NCBI RefSeq assembly: GCF_914484835.1 | Contig: NZ_CAJZAR010000049.1 | Coordinates: forward strand, 157,812-221,811 | From: Paraburkholderia tropica | GTDB lineage: Bacteria; Pseudomonadota; Gammaproteobacteria; Burkholderiales; Burkholderiaceae | DNA length: 64,000 nucleotides | Direction of reading: 5' to 3' | Shown: piece after piece, positions 50,777-59,176 of the stretch | Position numbering within the stretch: the first letter of the stretch is position 1 | Layout of the letters: each line of letters starts with the position of its first letter | Made by a program: the position numbers and the translations under genes | Notes under the pieces: generated by a model | Seen by the model: only the letters and a program-made list of their open reading frames with translations | The model's database searches: none | Told to the model about the DNA's origin: nothing

Positions 50777-51262
50777 TCAGTGACGCCCCAGATCGTCGCG
50801 CGGCGGCACCACGGGTTCGACGCCTTCCCAGTACGGCTCGCTGCCGTAATAGGCGTGCACGGTGCTGCCCCACTTGGCGTCGGCCATCGCGGGCCAGTGA
50901 TCCTTGTCGAAGCCCGGTGCGTTGCGCACGCGTTCGGACGACACATTGAGCAGGAAACACTTGCGGTTGGTATCGAGCGTGAGCGCATTCCACGGAATCG
51001 CGAGCAGCTTGTCGCCGATGCCGAGAAAGCCGCCGCTCGACAGCACCGCATAGGCGACGCGTCCGCCTTGCACGTCGAGCATGATCTCCTTGATCTTGCC
51101 GATTTCCTCGCCATCCGAACTCAGCACGCGATCGCTGTCGAGCGTGCTGGCGGCCATGATGTCGGGGCCGGGACCGGCGGCTGTTTCGCTGCCTTTGCCG
51201 ACGATGCGCGCGCCCTCGCTGCCTTGGCTCGTGGGCATGTTGCTGGGGGTGAAGGTGGGCAT
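50777..51262 (-). CDS. PRC-barrel domain protein
   Basis: 161 residues from ATG 51262 after AGGAGG. The PRC-barrel covers about residues 38-110 (DRVLSSDGEEIGKIKEIMLD, VAYAVLSSGGFLGIGDKLLA and PWNALTLDTNRKCFLLNVSS). The rest includes WPAMADAKW and YYGSEPYWEG, common in the stress-associated PRC proteins of soil bacteria. No signal peptide. It probably acts in stress response or binding, exact role unknown. Confidence 0.85.
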   Translation of the reverse strand: MPTFTPSNMPTSQGSEGARIVGKGSETAAGPGPDIMAASTLDSDRVLSSDGEEIGKIKEIMLDVQGGRVAYAVLSSGGFLGIGDKLLAIPWNALTLDTNRKCFLLNVSSERVRNAPGFDKDHWPAMADAKWGSTVHAYYGSEPYWEGVEPVVPPRDDLGRH

Positions 51263-51399
51263 GATCGCCTCCTCTGAAGTGCGTTGAGTTCGGCCGGCGC
51301 GTGTGCAATGGTGCTTGATGCGTCCGGCCGTCGTGTCTTCACTTGAGCAATGCCCGTGCCGCGGATATCGCGCGTTGCGGCCTGTTCGAACCCGTCAGT

Positions 51400-51576
51400 T
51401 CAACTGACCGACGGCTCGCCTTCGCCCGGCTGCTTGCCGGGACGGTCGGCGGGCGACTGCTTGCGGTTGCGGTCGTCGCGCTCGGGCATCCTGCTGTGCA
51501 CGTTGTCGCTGTGCTGCGCGGGCTCGGGATGGCGCAGGTCCTTGGGTTGCGGATTGTGCGGGTCTTTCGCGGTCAT
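51400..51576 (-). CDS. Small 58-residue polar protein (short gene)
   Basis: Starts ATG 51576 with AGGAG just upstream and stops with TGA at 51400. The protein begins MTAKDPHNPQPKDLRHPEPA and ends GKQPGEGEPSVS, so it is hydrophilic, proline- and charge-rich and probably disordered. Codon use has G or C at most third positions. It lies between motB and the PRC-barrel gene on the same strand. Not recognised. Confidence 0.7.
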   Translation of the reverse strand: MTAKDPHNPQPKDLRHPEPAQHSDNVHSRMPERDDRNRKQSPADRPGKQPGEGEPSVS

Positions 51577-51642
51577 GGCGTCGCTCCTGTCGAAGTGGAC
51601 GTGCCCGATACCGCAAAGTCCGCGCCCGCCGGGAACGCGGTT

Positions 51643-52584
51643 TTACGACGCCTGCCCCGGTTTCTGCCCGGCCACGGTGTAGCGGTGCGCGTCCTGGAAG
51701 AACGCGCGCTCGGCGGCCTGGTTCATCACGAGGATGCTGATGCGGCGGTTCAGCGGACTATCCGCGCTGCCCTGTTCGAGCGGCAGCACGTCGGCGAGCC
51801 CGCGCACCTGGAGCAGACGGTCCTCACTCAGATGACCGGCCACCAGCGCGCGCCGCGCCGCGTTCGCGCGCTCGCTCGACAGCTCCCAGTTCGAGTAGCC
51901 CGCGAGGCCGCCCGAATACGGGACCGAATCGGTGTGGCCCGCGATCGAGACGCCGCTCGCCACGTCGTTGAGCGCGCTGCCGATCTCGACGAGGATCGCG
52001 TACGCATAGTCTTCGAGCTTCGCGCTGCCCGTGGCGAACATCGGCCGCTTGAGCGAATCGACGAGTTCGATGCGCAGCCCTTCGTCGGTGATCGTCACGC
52101 GGATCTGGTCCTTGAACGCGCTCAGCGCGGGCTTCTGCTCGATCAGCGACGTGAGCTTCGCCTTCAGTTGCTGCAGACGCGCCTTGTCGGCGGCGTCGGC
52201 GGGCGCGACGGCGACCGGTATCGCCCGCGCCTGCGACGGCTGTGCGTTCGCGCCGCCCACGGCGGGCAGCTTGTTCGACAGATCGTGGCCGCCGCCGTTG
52301 ATGACGCTCGGGCTCGGGTTCGCCGAATTCGGCTTGCCGCCCAGCATGCTTGACAGCGGCGTGTTGAAGTATTTCTCGATGCCGTCGCGGTCGTACTGCG
52401 AAGTGGAGCCGAGCAGCCACATGAGCAGGAAGAACGCCATCATCGCGGTCACGAAGTCGGCATACGCGATCTTCCACGCGCCGCCGTGATGCGCGTCGTG
52501 GCCGCCGCCTTTCTTCACGCGGCGTATGACCGGCGCGGGCTTGCTGTTCTGGCTTTCTTGCGCGGCGCGCTGTCTTTGCGACAT
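51643..52584 (-). CDS. motB: Flagellar stator protein MotB
   Basis: 313 residues. The single helix (about 40-58, AYADFVTAMMAFFLLMWLLG) carries the proton-path aspartate; the C-terminal OmpA-like peptidoglycan domain (about 180-290) reads VSIAGHTDSVPYSGG, NWELSSERANAARRALV and SPLNRRISILVM. With MotA it anchors the motor to the wall and conducts protons. Starts after GGGGAGAG. Confidence 0.95.
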   Translation of the reverse strand: MSQRQRAAQESQNSKPAPVIRRVKKGGGHDAHHGGAWKIAYADFVTAMMAFFLLMWLLGSTSQYDRDGIEKYFNTPLSSMLGGKPNSANPSPSVINGGGHDLSNKLPAVGGANAQPSQARAIPVAVAPADAADKARLQQLKAKLTSLIEQKPALSAFKDQIRVTITDEGLRIELVDSLKRPMFATGSAKLEDYAYAILVEIGSALNDVASGVSIAGHTDSVPYSGGLAGYSNWELSSERANAARRALVAGHLSEDRLLQVRGLADVLPLEQGSADSPLNRRISILVMNQAAERAFFQDAHRYTVAGQKPGQAS

Positions 52585-52658
52585 GTCGTTCTCTCCCCGG
52601 GTGTTGCGGTGTGCCTGCGTGGCGCGTGCGCCGTGCTTATGTGGCGCTTACCTGGCGC

Positions 52659-53528
52659 TTACGCGGCCTTCGGCGTCTTGGTGGCGCGCACGGTTTCGTC
52701 GAGTTCCTGGAAGCTCGGACGATCGGCGGTGAACAGCACCTTGCGGCCGAACTCCACGGCCACGGGCGGCGCATAACCCGCGAGCGAGGCGAGCAGCACG
52801 GCCTTCACGCACTGATACGGCTTGGTGGCGGCGCGGCCCTTGGCGTTGAGCAGATCGGCGATCGGACCGACGAAACCATAGGCCAGCAGAATGCCGAGGA
52901 AGGTGCCGACGAGCGCGCCCGCGATCATTTCGCCGAGCACGGCGGGCGGCTGGCCGACCGAGCCCATCGTATGCACCACGCCCATCACGGCGGCCACGAT
53001 GCCGAACGCGGGCAGGCCGTCAGCCATCTTCTGGATCGCGTTGGGCGCGACCGAGACTTCGGCGTGATGCGTGTCGAGTTCCTCGTCCATGAGGTCCTGC
53101 ATTTCCATCGGATTGACGTTGCCGCCCGACATCATGCGCAGATAGTCGACGATGAAGTCGAGCAGATGATGATCGGCCAGCACGCGCGCGTACTTCTGGA
53201 AAATCGGGCTGTTGTCGGGCGCTTCGATATCGACTTCGAGCGCCATCATCCCTTCCTTGCGGGCCTTTTGCAGCAGTTCGTAGAGCAGGGCGATCAGCTC
53301 CAGGTACTGAGCCTTGGTGTAGCCGCCGCCCTTGAAGCACGTGGGCAGCGCCTTGATGGTCTTGCCGAGCGTGGACTTCGGGTTGCTCACCACGAACGCA
53401 CCGAGCGCCGCGCCGAAAATACACAGGAGTTCGAACGGTTGCACGAGCGCGGGCAGATGGCCGCCCACGCCGACGAAGCTCCCGATCACCGATCCGAGGA
53501 CCACGATCCAGCCGATTGCGACAAACAT
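52659..53528 (-). CDS. motA: Flagellar stator protein MotA
   Basis: 289 residues with four helices. The start FVAIGWIVVLGSVIGSFVGV, cytoplasmic EVDIEAPDNSPIFQKYARVL, and channel helices AFGIVAAVMGVVHTMGSVGQ and ALVGTFLGILLAYGFVGPIA are classic MotA. It is 74 bp upstream of motB in the same operon. The usual flhDC and che neighbours are absent, so this may be a second stator set. Confidence 0.96.
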   Translation of the reverse strand: MFVAIGWIVVLGSVIGSFVGVGGHLPALVQPFELLCIFGAALGAFVVSNPKSTLGKTIKALPTCFKGGGYTKAQYLELIALLYELLQKARKEGMMALEVDIEAPDNSPIFQKYARVLADHHLLDFIVDYLRMMSGGNVNPMEMQDLMDEELDTHHAEVSVAPNAIQKMADGLPAFGIVAAVMGVVHTMGSVGQPPAVLGEMIAGALVGTFLGILLAYGFVGPIADLLNAKGRAATKPYQCVKAVLLASLAGYAPPVAVEFGRKVLFTADRPSFQELDETVRATKTPKAA

Positions 53529-53592
53529 GATTTTCCCTTGCTTACCAGAGTGTTGAAACGGATCCGACGCCGATGTGACGCCTGCGCGACAC

Positions 53593-55584
53593 CTACGCCG
53601 CGTTTTGCGCGAGCGCGTTGGGACGGTCCACGTTCAGCAGCGCGTCGATGTCCCGCGCGGCCATTGCCTTGCCGAAGTAATAGCCTTGTGCGTACTCGCA
53701 GCCCTTCAGACGCAGCATGCGCGCGAGTTCCTGGGTTTCGACGCCTTCGGCCACGGTGGCCATGCCGAGATTCGAGGCCAGCGCGACGATGGCGTCGACG
53801 ATCTTCGCGCTTTCGCTGCACGACGACATCGAGAGCACGAACGAGCGGTCGATCTTGATCTTGTCGAACTTCAGTTCGCGCAGATGCTGCAAGCTCGAAT
53901 AGCCGGTGCCGAAATCGTCGAGCGACATGCTCAGACCCGCGCGGCGGAACTGCGCGAGCACGGCGCGCGCGATATCGAAATCGCCCATCAGCGCCGATTC
54001 GGTGATCTCGATTTCGAGCCGCTCGGGCGGAAAGCCCTCGTCGGCGAGAATCGGCATCAGCAGCGACACGAGCTGTTCGTCCTTGAACTGCGCGGGCGAG
54101 ATATTGAGCGCGAGGTGATAGCGCGCGGGCCAGCGCAGCGCGTCGCGGCAGGCGCGGCGCAGGATCGCCGCCGTGAACACCGGCGCGATGCCCATCTGTT
54201 CGATCAGGGGTACGAACAAATCGGGCGGCACCCAGCCGCGTTCGGCGTGATGCCAGCGCGCGAGAATTTCGAAGCCGGCGGTCTGGCCGTCGTCGAGCCG
54301 CACCAGCGGCTGATAGTACGGGCGGATCTCGCCGCCCGCGAGCGCGCGGCGCACCTCGGATTCGAGCGTGGCCTGCTCGCGCAGCTCGTCGTCCATTTTC
54401 TGCTCGAAGAAGCGGTAGGTGCCTTTGCCTTCGCATTTGGCGCGATACATGGCGATATCGGCGGCGCGCAGCAGGTCGTCGGCATCCTGGCCGTCGCGCG
54501 GGCAGCAGGCGATGCCGATGCTCGCGTCCACGTTCAGGCGCACGCCGCCCACGTCGATCGGCGCGCGCACGGCGGCCAGCAAACGCTGTGCGAGTTCGCG
54601 TGCGACGTCGGCCTGTTCGTCGTGCGGCGCGAGCGCGAGCACCGCGAATTCGTCGCCGCCCAGACGCGCGACGGTGTCGCGTTCGCGCACCGTGCGGCGC
54701 AGGCGCGCGGCGATTTCGCAGAGCACGGTGTCGCCCGCCGCGTGACCGTAGAGGTCGTTCACGGGCTTGAAGCGGTCGAGGTCGATCACGATCACCAGAT
54801 AGCCGCTGCCGCGCCGGCGCGCCTGCTCGAACGCGGCGCCCATCTCGGCCGCGAGCAGGCGGCGGTTGGGCAGCCCCGTGAGCGGATCGTGACGCGCGAG
54901 CGCCTGGGCGTGCGCCTCGGCGGCGCGCGTGGCTTCGTGCGCGTCCTTCAGCTCGCGCGACTTCGCGCAGAGCGCGTCGAAGGCCTTCGCCATCGCGCCG
55001 ATTTCATCGCTGCGTTCGAGCTCGGGCAGCGTCTCCAGGTCCTCGCCGCGCGCGAGGCGCACGAGCGAATCGGTGATCGCGAGCAGCGGCTGCAGCATGG
55101 TGCGCTCGACATGGCGGAACAGCGCCACGCCGAGCAGGAGCGTGAGGCAGGCAATGGCGAGCGCCGCTTCGAGCGTGCGCTTGACGAGCCGGCGCGCGTG
55201 GCGGGCCGCGTCGTGCACGCCTGCGACGCCCTGATCGTCGTGCAGGCCGGGCGCGCTTTCGGCGCTGACCGTACGCAGGCCGTCGGTGTCGTGCTCGCCT
55301 TGACGCGCGGCGAGCACGAGCCGCGCGGGCATGGCGTGCACCGCGTCCACGGTGTCGAGCGCGTGCTCGGGCAGGTCCTGTTCGGCGTGTTCGAGCGCAT
55401 CGTTGACAGCGACCAGCTGGCTCGTGAGCAACAGCGTTTGCGCGGCAAACAGCGCGATGAAGATGCCGATGTGCAGCTTCGTGCGCGTGCGGACCGAGCG
55501 GCGCAACGCAGCGGTCGCGCTGCGCAGCGACCAGGCGTCGCGCGCTTGCGGCGCTCGGGAGACGGGCTTCATCGTGTGGTCCAT
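53593..55584 (-). CDS. Membrane GGDEF-EAL cyclic-di-GMP protein
   Basis: 663 residues from ATG 55584 (ATG 55572 possible). Two helices flank a periplasmic loop (IGIFIALFAAQTLLL and LAIACLTLLLGVALF), followed by HAMP. The cyclase domain has RLGGDEFAVL with an RERD inhibitory site five residues upstream. The phosphodiesterase domain has the EIL form of the EAL motif, NISPAQF, EITESALM, DDFGTGYSSL, KIDRSF and EGVET, so both activities look intact. It lies just upstream of motAB and could set motor activity by c-di-GMP. Confidence 0.93.
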   Translation of the reverse strand: MDHTMKPVSRAPQARDAWSLRSATAALRRSVRTRTKLHIGIFIALFAAQTLLLTSQLVAVNDALEHAEQDLPEHALDTVDAVHAMPARLVLAARQGEHDTDGLRTVSAESAPGLHDDQGVAGVHDAARHARRLVKRTLEAALAIACLTLLLGVALFRHVERTMLQPLLAITDSLVRLARGEDLETLPELERSDEIGAMAKAFDALCAKSRELKDAHEATRAAEAHAQALARHDPLTGLPNRRLLAAEMGAAFEQARRRGSGYLVIVIDLDRFKPVNDLYGHAAGDTVLCEIAARLRRTVRERDTVARLGGDEFAVLALAPHDEQADVARELAQRLLAAVRAPIDVGGVRLNVDASIGIACCPRDGQDADDLLRAADIAMYRAKCEGKGTYRFFEQKMDDELREQATLESEVRRALAGGEIRPYYQPLVRLDDGQTAGFEILARWHHAERGWVPPDLFVPLIEQMGIAPVFTAAILRRACRDALRWPARYHLALNISPAQFKDEQLVSLLMPILADEGFPPERLEIEITESALMGDFDIARAVLAQFRRAGLSMSLDDFGTGYSSLQHLRELKFDKIKIDRSFVLSMSSCSESAKIVDAIVALASNLGMATVAEGVETQELARMLRLKGCEYAQGYYFGKAMAARDIDALLNVDRPNALAQNAA

Positions 55585-55604
55585 AGACTTCGTCTCGATG
55601 AGCC

Positions 55605-55847
55605 TCAGGCGTGCCGGGTGCGTTGACGCGCGAGCAGACGACGCGTGGCGAAATTGGTGGCGGCGTCGCTGCCGCGGCCACGGCGAGCGGCGGCCGCACG
55701 GCGTGCGTGCGGCGCGGCGCTCACGCGGGCCGCGGGCGTGCGGCGGCCCGCGAGACGCGCGGCGCTGGCCCACGAAGAGGGTGAAGTCAATTTTGCAGCT
55801 TGGGCGAGTGATCTCATGATTGTTGCGCGAACATGAAGCTTGGCCAT
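55605..55847 (-). CDS. Possible small basic protein upstream of the GGDEF-EAL gene
   Basis: 80 codons starting ATG 55847 (MAKLHVRATIMRSLAQ) and stopping 20 bp before the GGDEF-EAL start. From residue 25 on, third positions are mostly G or C, but the protein is Ala/Arg-rich with no recognised domain, and there is no clear ribosome site. Confidence 0.3.
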   Translation of the reverse strand: MAKLHVRATIMRSLAQAAKLTSPSSWASAARLAGRRTPAARVSAAPHARRAAAARRGRGSDAATNFATRRLLARQRTRHA

Positions 55848-56229
55848 TTTTACGGCGGCGTCGCCGCTTGCTGAAGTCGTCCTGCGAGTTTTTTTTCGGG
55901 GGCGCGATCATTGTGTGTCGCATCGGGTTCGTGTTGATTAATCAGGTATCCGTACTAATGGAAGTAAATTGCCGAATACCCATGCGCGCCGCCATTCGGA
56001 TGAAATCGCGCGCCGCGCTCGATGCGGAGATACCCGTATCGCGCCGCTTGTTTTTGCGTGAACGATCGCGCACGCACGTGCGCTTTTATTCAGCGTTCGC
56101 CGGGAAAACGTTTGGCCGGAGCTGGGGTCAGGTTTGCCGCCCGCCTGCCGTTAACGTAGCCGAGACCCGTGTTCGAGCCCCGGCCACGGCGTCACGCGCG
56201 ACGCGTCCGCCATTGCGAGATCCCGACCC
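55848..56229. promoter_or_regulatory. Divergent gap before the GAF-PAS-GGDEF gene
   Basis: 382 bp with a locally A+T-rich centre around 55920-55980. No supported gene; it should contain promoters for both directions. Confidence 0.35.
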
Positions 56230-58137
56230 ATGATTACTGCTCCGCTTCCGCTCGACGAGGACATCCGCCTGCGCGCCTTGCACCGGCTCGATATTCTCGA
56301 CTCCGAACCGGAGGAGGCGTTCGACCGCATCGCGCGCCTGGCCGCGCGCGCGTTCCGCGTGCCGATCGTGCTGGTCTCGCTGGTCGACGAAGACCGTCAG
56401 TGGTTCAAGTCGCATCACGGCATCGCGGCCTGCGAAACGCCGCGCAGCATGTCGTTCTGCGCGCACGCGGTGCTCAGCAAGCGTTTGCTCGTGGTCGAGG
56501 ACGCACTCGACGACGAGCGCTTTCTCGACAATCCGCTCGTGCTGGGCGCGCCGCATATCCGCTTCTATGCGGGAGCGCCGCTGCGTCTCGCGGATGGCGA
56601 GGTGGTCGGCACGCTCTGTCTGATCGACACCGTGCCGCGCGCCTTCGAAGCCGAGGACGTGCAGACGCTCATCGACTACGCGCAACTCGTCGAGCGCGAA
56701 CTCGATGTGCGCCGCAGGCTGATCCGTTCGCGCACGGCGCACGAACGCGACCGCCGCTCGCTCGCGATCAGCGAGGCGCGCTTCACGACCGTGTTTCGCG
56801 AAACGCCGATCGGCAATGCGCTGGTCGCGCTCGACGGGCGTTTTCTCGACGTCAACCCGACCTTCTCCGAGATCATCGGCTACGACGAGGCGACGCTGCG
56901 CAAGCTCACCTTCGCCGAAGTCACGCATCCCGCCGATGTGGCCGCCGACCTCGCGCTGGTGTCGGAACTGCTCGCGGGCAAGCAGTCGACCTACACGATC
57001 GAAAAGCGTTACATGCGGCCCGATGGCAAGGCGATCTGGGTGAATCTCGCGGTCACGCTGCTGCGCGACGCGGCGGGCGTGCCCGCGCATTTCATCGCGG
57101 CCGTGCAGGACATCGACAGCCGCAAGCGCAGCGAGGAAGCGCTGCGCAACTATCACGCGGAACTCGAAGAACGCGTGCGCGAGCGCACTGGCGAACTGCG
57201 CCGCAGCCGCGACGCACTCCAGACCATCACCGACAATCTGCCCGTGATGATCGCGGTGGTGGATCGCGATCTGCGCTACCGCTTCTATAACGACACGTTC
57301 AAGCGCGTGCTCGGTCCGCGCGCGCCCGGCGAGGTGGGCGCGAACGTGGCCGAAACGCTGCGCCCCGAGGTGTTCGCGCAACTGCAGCCGCATTTCACGC
57401 GCGCGCTCGCGGGCGAGCGCGTGACCTGCGACGAGGTGCAGTATCGCGAGGACGAGGACCGCGTCTGGTGCACAACTTATATTCCGGCGAAGCGCGACGG
57501 CCGCGTGACGGGTTTTTACGTGATGGCGCACGACGTGACCGAGCAGCGGCGCACGGAGCAGCGTCTGCGCGAAAGCGCGCTGGTGGACGCGCTCACGGGG
57601 CTCGCGAACCGGCGCGCGCTCGAAGAGGAACTGGCGGCGGCGCGCCTCGGCGCGTGCCGCTTCGCGGTGTTCTTCGTCGATCTCGACGGCCTGAAAGGCA
57701 TCAACGATCGCTTCGGCCACGACGCGGGTGACGCGCTGTTGCGCGAGGCTGCGCGGCGGCTGGCCGCGACCGTGCGCGCGGGCGACTTCGTGAGCCGTCT
57801 CGGCGGCGACGAATTCGTCGTGGTGAGCCGTGGCGTGGCTGACGCGCAGGCCGCCGGACGCATCGCCCAGTCGATCTGCCACGCGCTCGCGCGGCCCTTT
57901 GTGACGGGCGGCATGCGGGTGGAAGCCAGCGCGAGCGTGGGCGTGGCGATCCGCGAGCCGGCGGGCGCAGGGAGCGCGTTGGGGGCATTAGGCGACGATC
58001 TGCTCGCGGTCGCCGATAGCGCGATGTACGAGGCCAAACGCGCCGGGCGCAATACCTGGCGGCTCGGTGGCGCCTGGGTGCAGGGTGCGGACGCTGCGGA
58101 CGGAACGCTCGCGGCGCTTCCAGTCGTTTCGGCCTAG
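56230..58137 (+). CDS. GAF-PAS-PAS-GGDEF diguanylate cyclase
   Basis: 635 residues. GAF about 25-165 (VPIVLVSLVDEDRQWFKSHH and FCAHAVLSKRLLVVEDALDD). PAS 1 about 180-300 (TPIGNALVALDGRFLDVNPT), a coiled segment, PAS 2 about 330-440 (LPVMIAVVDRDLRYRFYNDT). GGDEF about 460-625 with FVSRLGGDEFVVV and an RAGD inhibitory site, so it should make c-di-GMP. No membrane helix. The GAF resembles those in light- or redox-sensing proteins; the phytochrome set follows to the right. Confidence 0.93.
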   Translation: MITAPLPLDEDIRLRALHRLDILDSEPEEAFDRIARLAARAFRVPIVLVSLVDEDRQWFKSHHGIAACETPRSMSFCAHAVLSKRLLVVEDALDDERFLDNPLVLGAPHIRFYAGAPLRLADGEVVGTLCLIDTVPRAFEAEDVQTLIDYAQLVERELDVRRRLIRSRTAHERDRRSLAISEARFTTVFRETPIGNALVALDGRFLDVNPTFSEIIGYDEATLRKLTFAEVTHPADVAADLALVSELLAGKQSTYTIEKRYMRPDGKAIWVNLAVTLLRDAAGVPAHFIAAVQDIDSRKRSEEALRNYHAELEERVRERTGELRRSRDALQTITDNLPVMIAVVDRDLRYRFYNDTFKRVLGPRAPGEVGANVAETLRPEVFAQLQPHFTRALAGERVTCDEVQYREDEDRVWCTTYIPAKRDGRVTGFYVMAHDVTEQRRTEQRLRESALVDALTGLANRRALEEELAAARLGACRFAVFFVDLDGLKGINDRFGHDAGDALLREAARRLAATVRAGDFVSRLGGDEFVVVSRGVADAQAAGRIAQSICHALARPFVTGGMRVEASASVGVAIREPAGAGSALGALGDDLLAVADSAMYEAKRAGRNTWRLGGAWVQGADAADGTLAALPVVSA

Positions 58138-58450
58138 CCGGGGCGTTCTTCTTCGGTTTTCTCTCTCGCACCTTTCTTTCGCGCGGCGCGGCCACGTTCC
58201 GCCCCGCGCTTGCTTCGCCCGCTCGGGCACGGAACCTGCTCAACGACGAACCGTGGTGGCGCGCCTGCGCGCGTCCACGCATGAACGCCCCCGCGACGCG
58301 ATAATTGGGGCGCGCCAGATGTGCCTGGCGTTGCCGCGCCGGTATCATGCTGGCGAACCCGTTCATCGCCGTGATGGGGCGCTGTCGTATGCTGCGGTTG
58401 TGCTGCCGCTTTGTTGCCGTTTGGCTTGATTTGCTTACCAGGACCCGACC
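58138..58450. other. Non-coding gap before heme oxygenase
   Basis: 313 bp. Nothing recognisable; probably the promoter of the heme oxygenase operon. Confidence 0.35.
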
Positions 58451-59164
58451 GTGACCGCTATCCGATCCGCCGCCGAATCTTCGTTCGTCGATGTCCTCGG
58501 CGCCCTGCGTCTCGCGACCGCCGCGCGCCACGAGGCCGTCGAGGGCGCGATGCCGCTCGCCGGTGACGCGCCCTCGCTCGCGCATTACCGGCTGCACCTT
58601 CAGGTGCTGCGCGACTGGCTCGCGCCGCTCGAAGCGTGGCTTGAGCGTTTCGCCGATGGTCCGCAGAACGCCGCGAGCCTGCCGCAACTCGCGCGGCTGC
58701 CGCTGATCGAGCGCGACCTCGCGCATCCGGCGCTGCGCGCGCATGCGCGGGAAGCCGCCGAACTTGCCGATGCATTTGCTGATTCACGTGCGGATTCACG
58801 CAGCGGGCAGCGCGCCGAAGCCCCTGCGCCGTCCGCCGCGCTCGCCGCCGACGTCGCGTGGCGCTGGGGCGCGTGCTACGTGATCGAAGGCTCGCAACTG
58901 GGCGGCGCGGTGCTGCTGCGCAAGCACGCGCTGGCTTTCGCGCCGCATCCGCTCGATTATCTGAGCGGCGACGGCAACGCGCCCGGCCCGCGCTGGCACG
59001 CCTTCATCGCGGCGATGCGGCGCGACGTCCATACGCCCGCCGACGTCGATCGCGCCTGCGCGGGCGCGCGCGCCGCGTTCGACCGGCTGATCGCGCTGCT
59101 GCCGCAAGCGTCGCAGACCGAAGCCGCGACGGCGATGCCCGAGGCGCGCGTGGCCGCGGCCTGA
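58451..59164 (+). CDS. bphO: Biliverdin-producing heme oxygenase (BphO-like)
   Basis: 237 residues from GTG 58451. The proximal heme ligand is in RLATAARHEAVEG near residue 28; YVIEGSQLGGAVLLRKH is the conserved distal helix. These enzymes open heme to biliverdin, the chromophore of bacteriophytochromes. A bacteriophytochrome lies 2.7 kb downstream on the opposite strand, supporting this role. About residues 110-125 form an unusual Ala/Asp/Ser insert. The histidine kinase gene follows 12 bp later. Confidence 0.88.
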   Translation: MTAIRSAAESSFVDVLGALRLATAARHEAVEGAMPLAGDAPSLAHYRLHLQVLRDWLAPLEAWLERFADGPQNAASLPQLARLPLIERDLAHPALRAHAREAAELADAFADSRADSRSGQRAEAPAPSAALAADVAWRWGACYVIEGSQLGGAVLLRKHALAFAPHPLDYLSGDGNAPGPRWHAFIAAMRRDVHTPADVDRACAGARAAFDRLIALLPQASQTEAATAMPEARVAAA

Positions 59165-59176
59165 GCGGCACGCGGC

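Noticed and set aside
56128..57882. Long leftward open frame opposite the GAF-PAS-GGDEF gene
   Set aside because: Antisense shadow with no recognisable motif; the plus-strand gene has intact domains.
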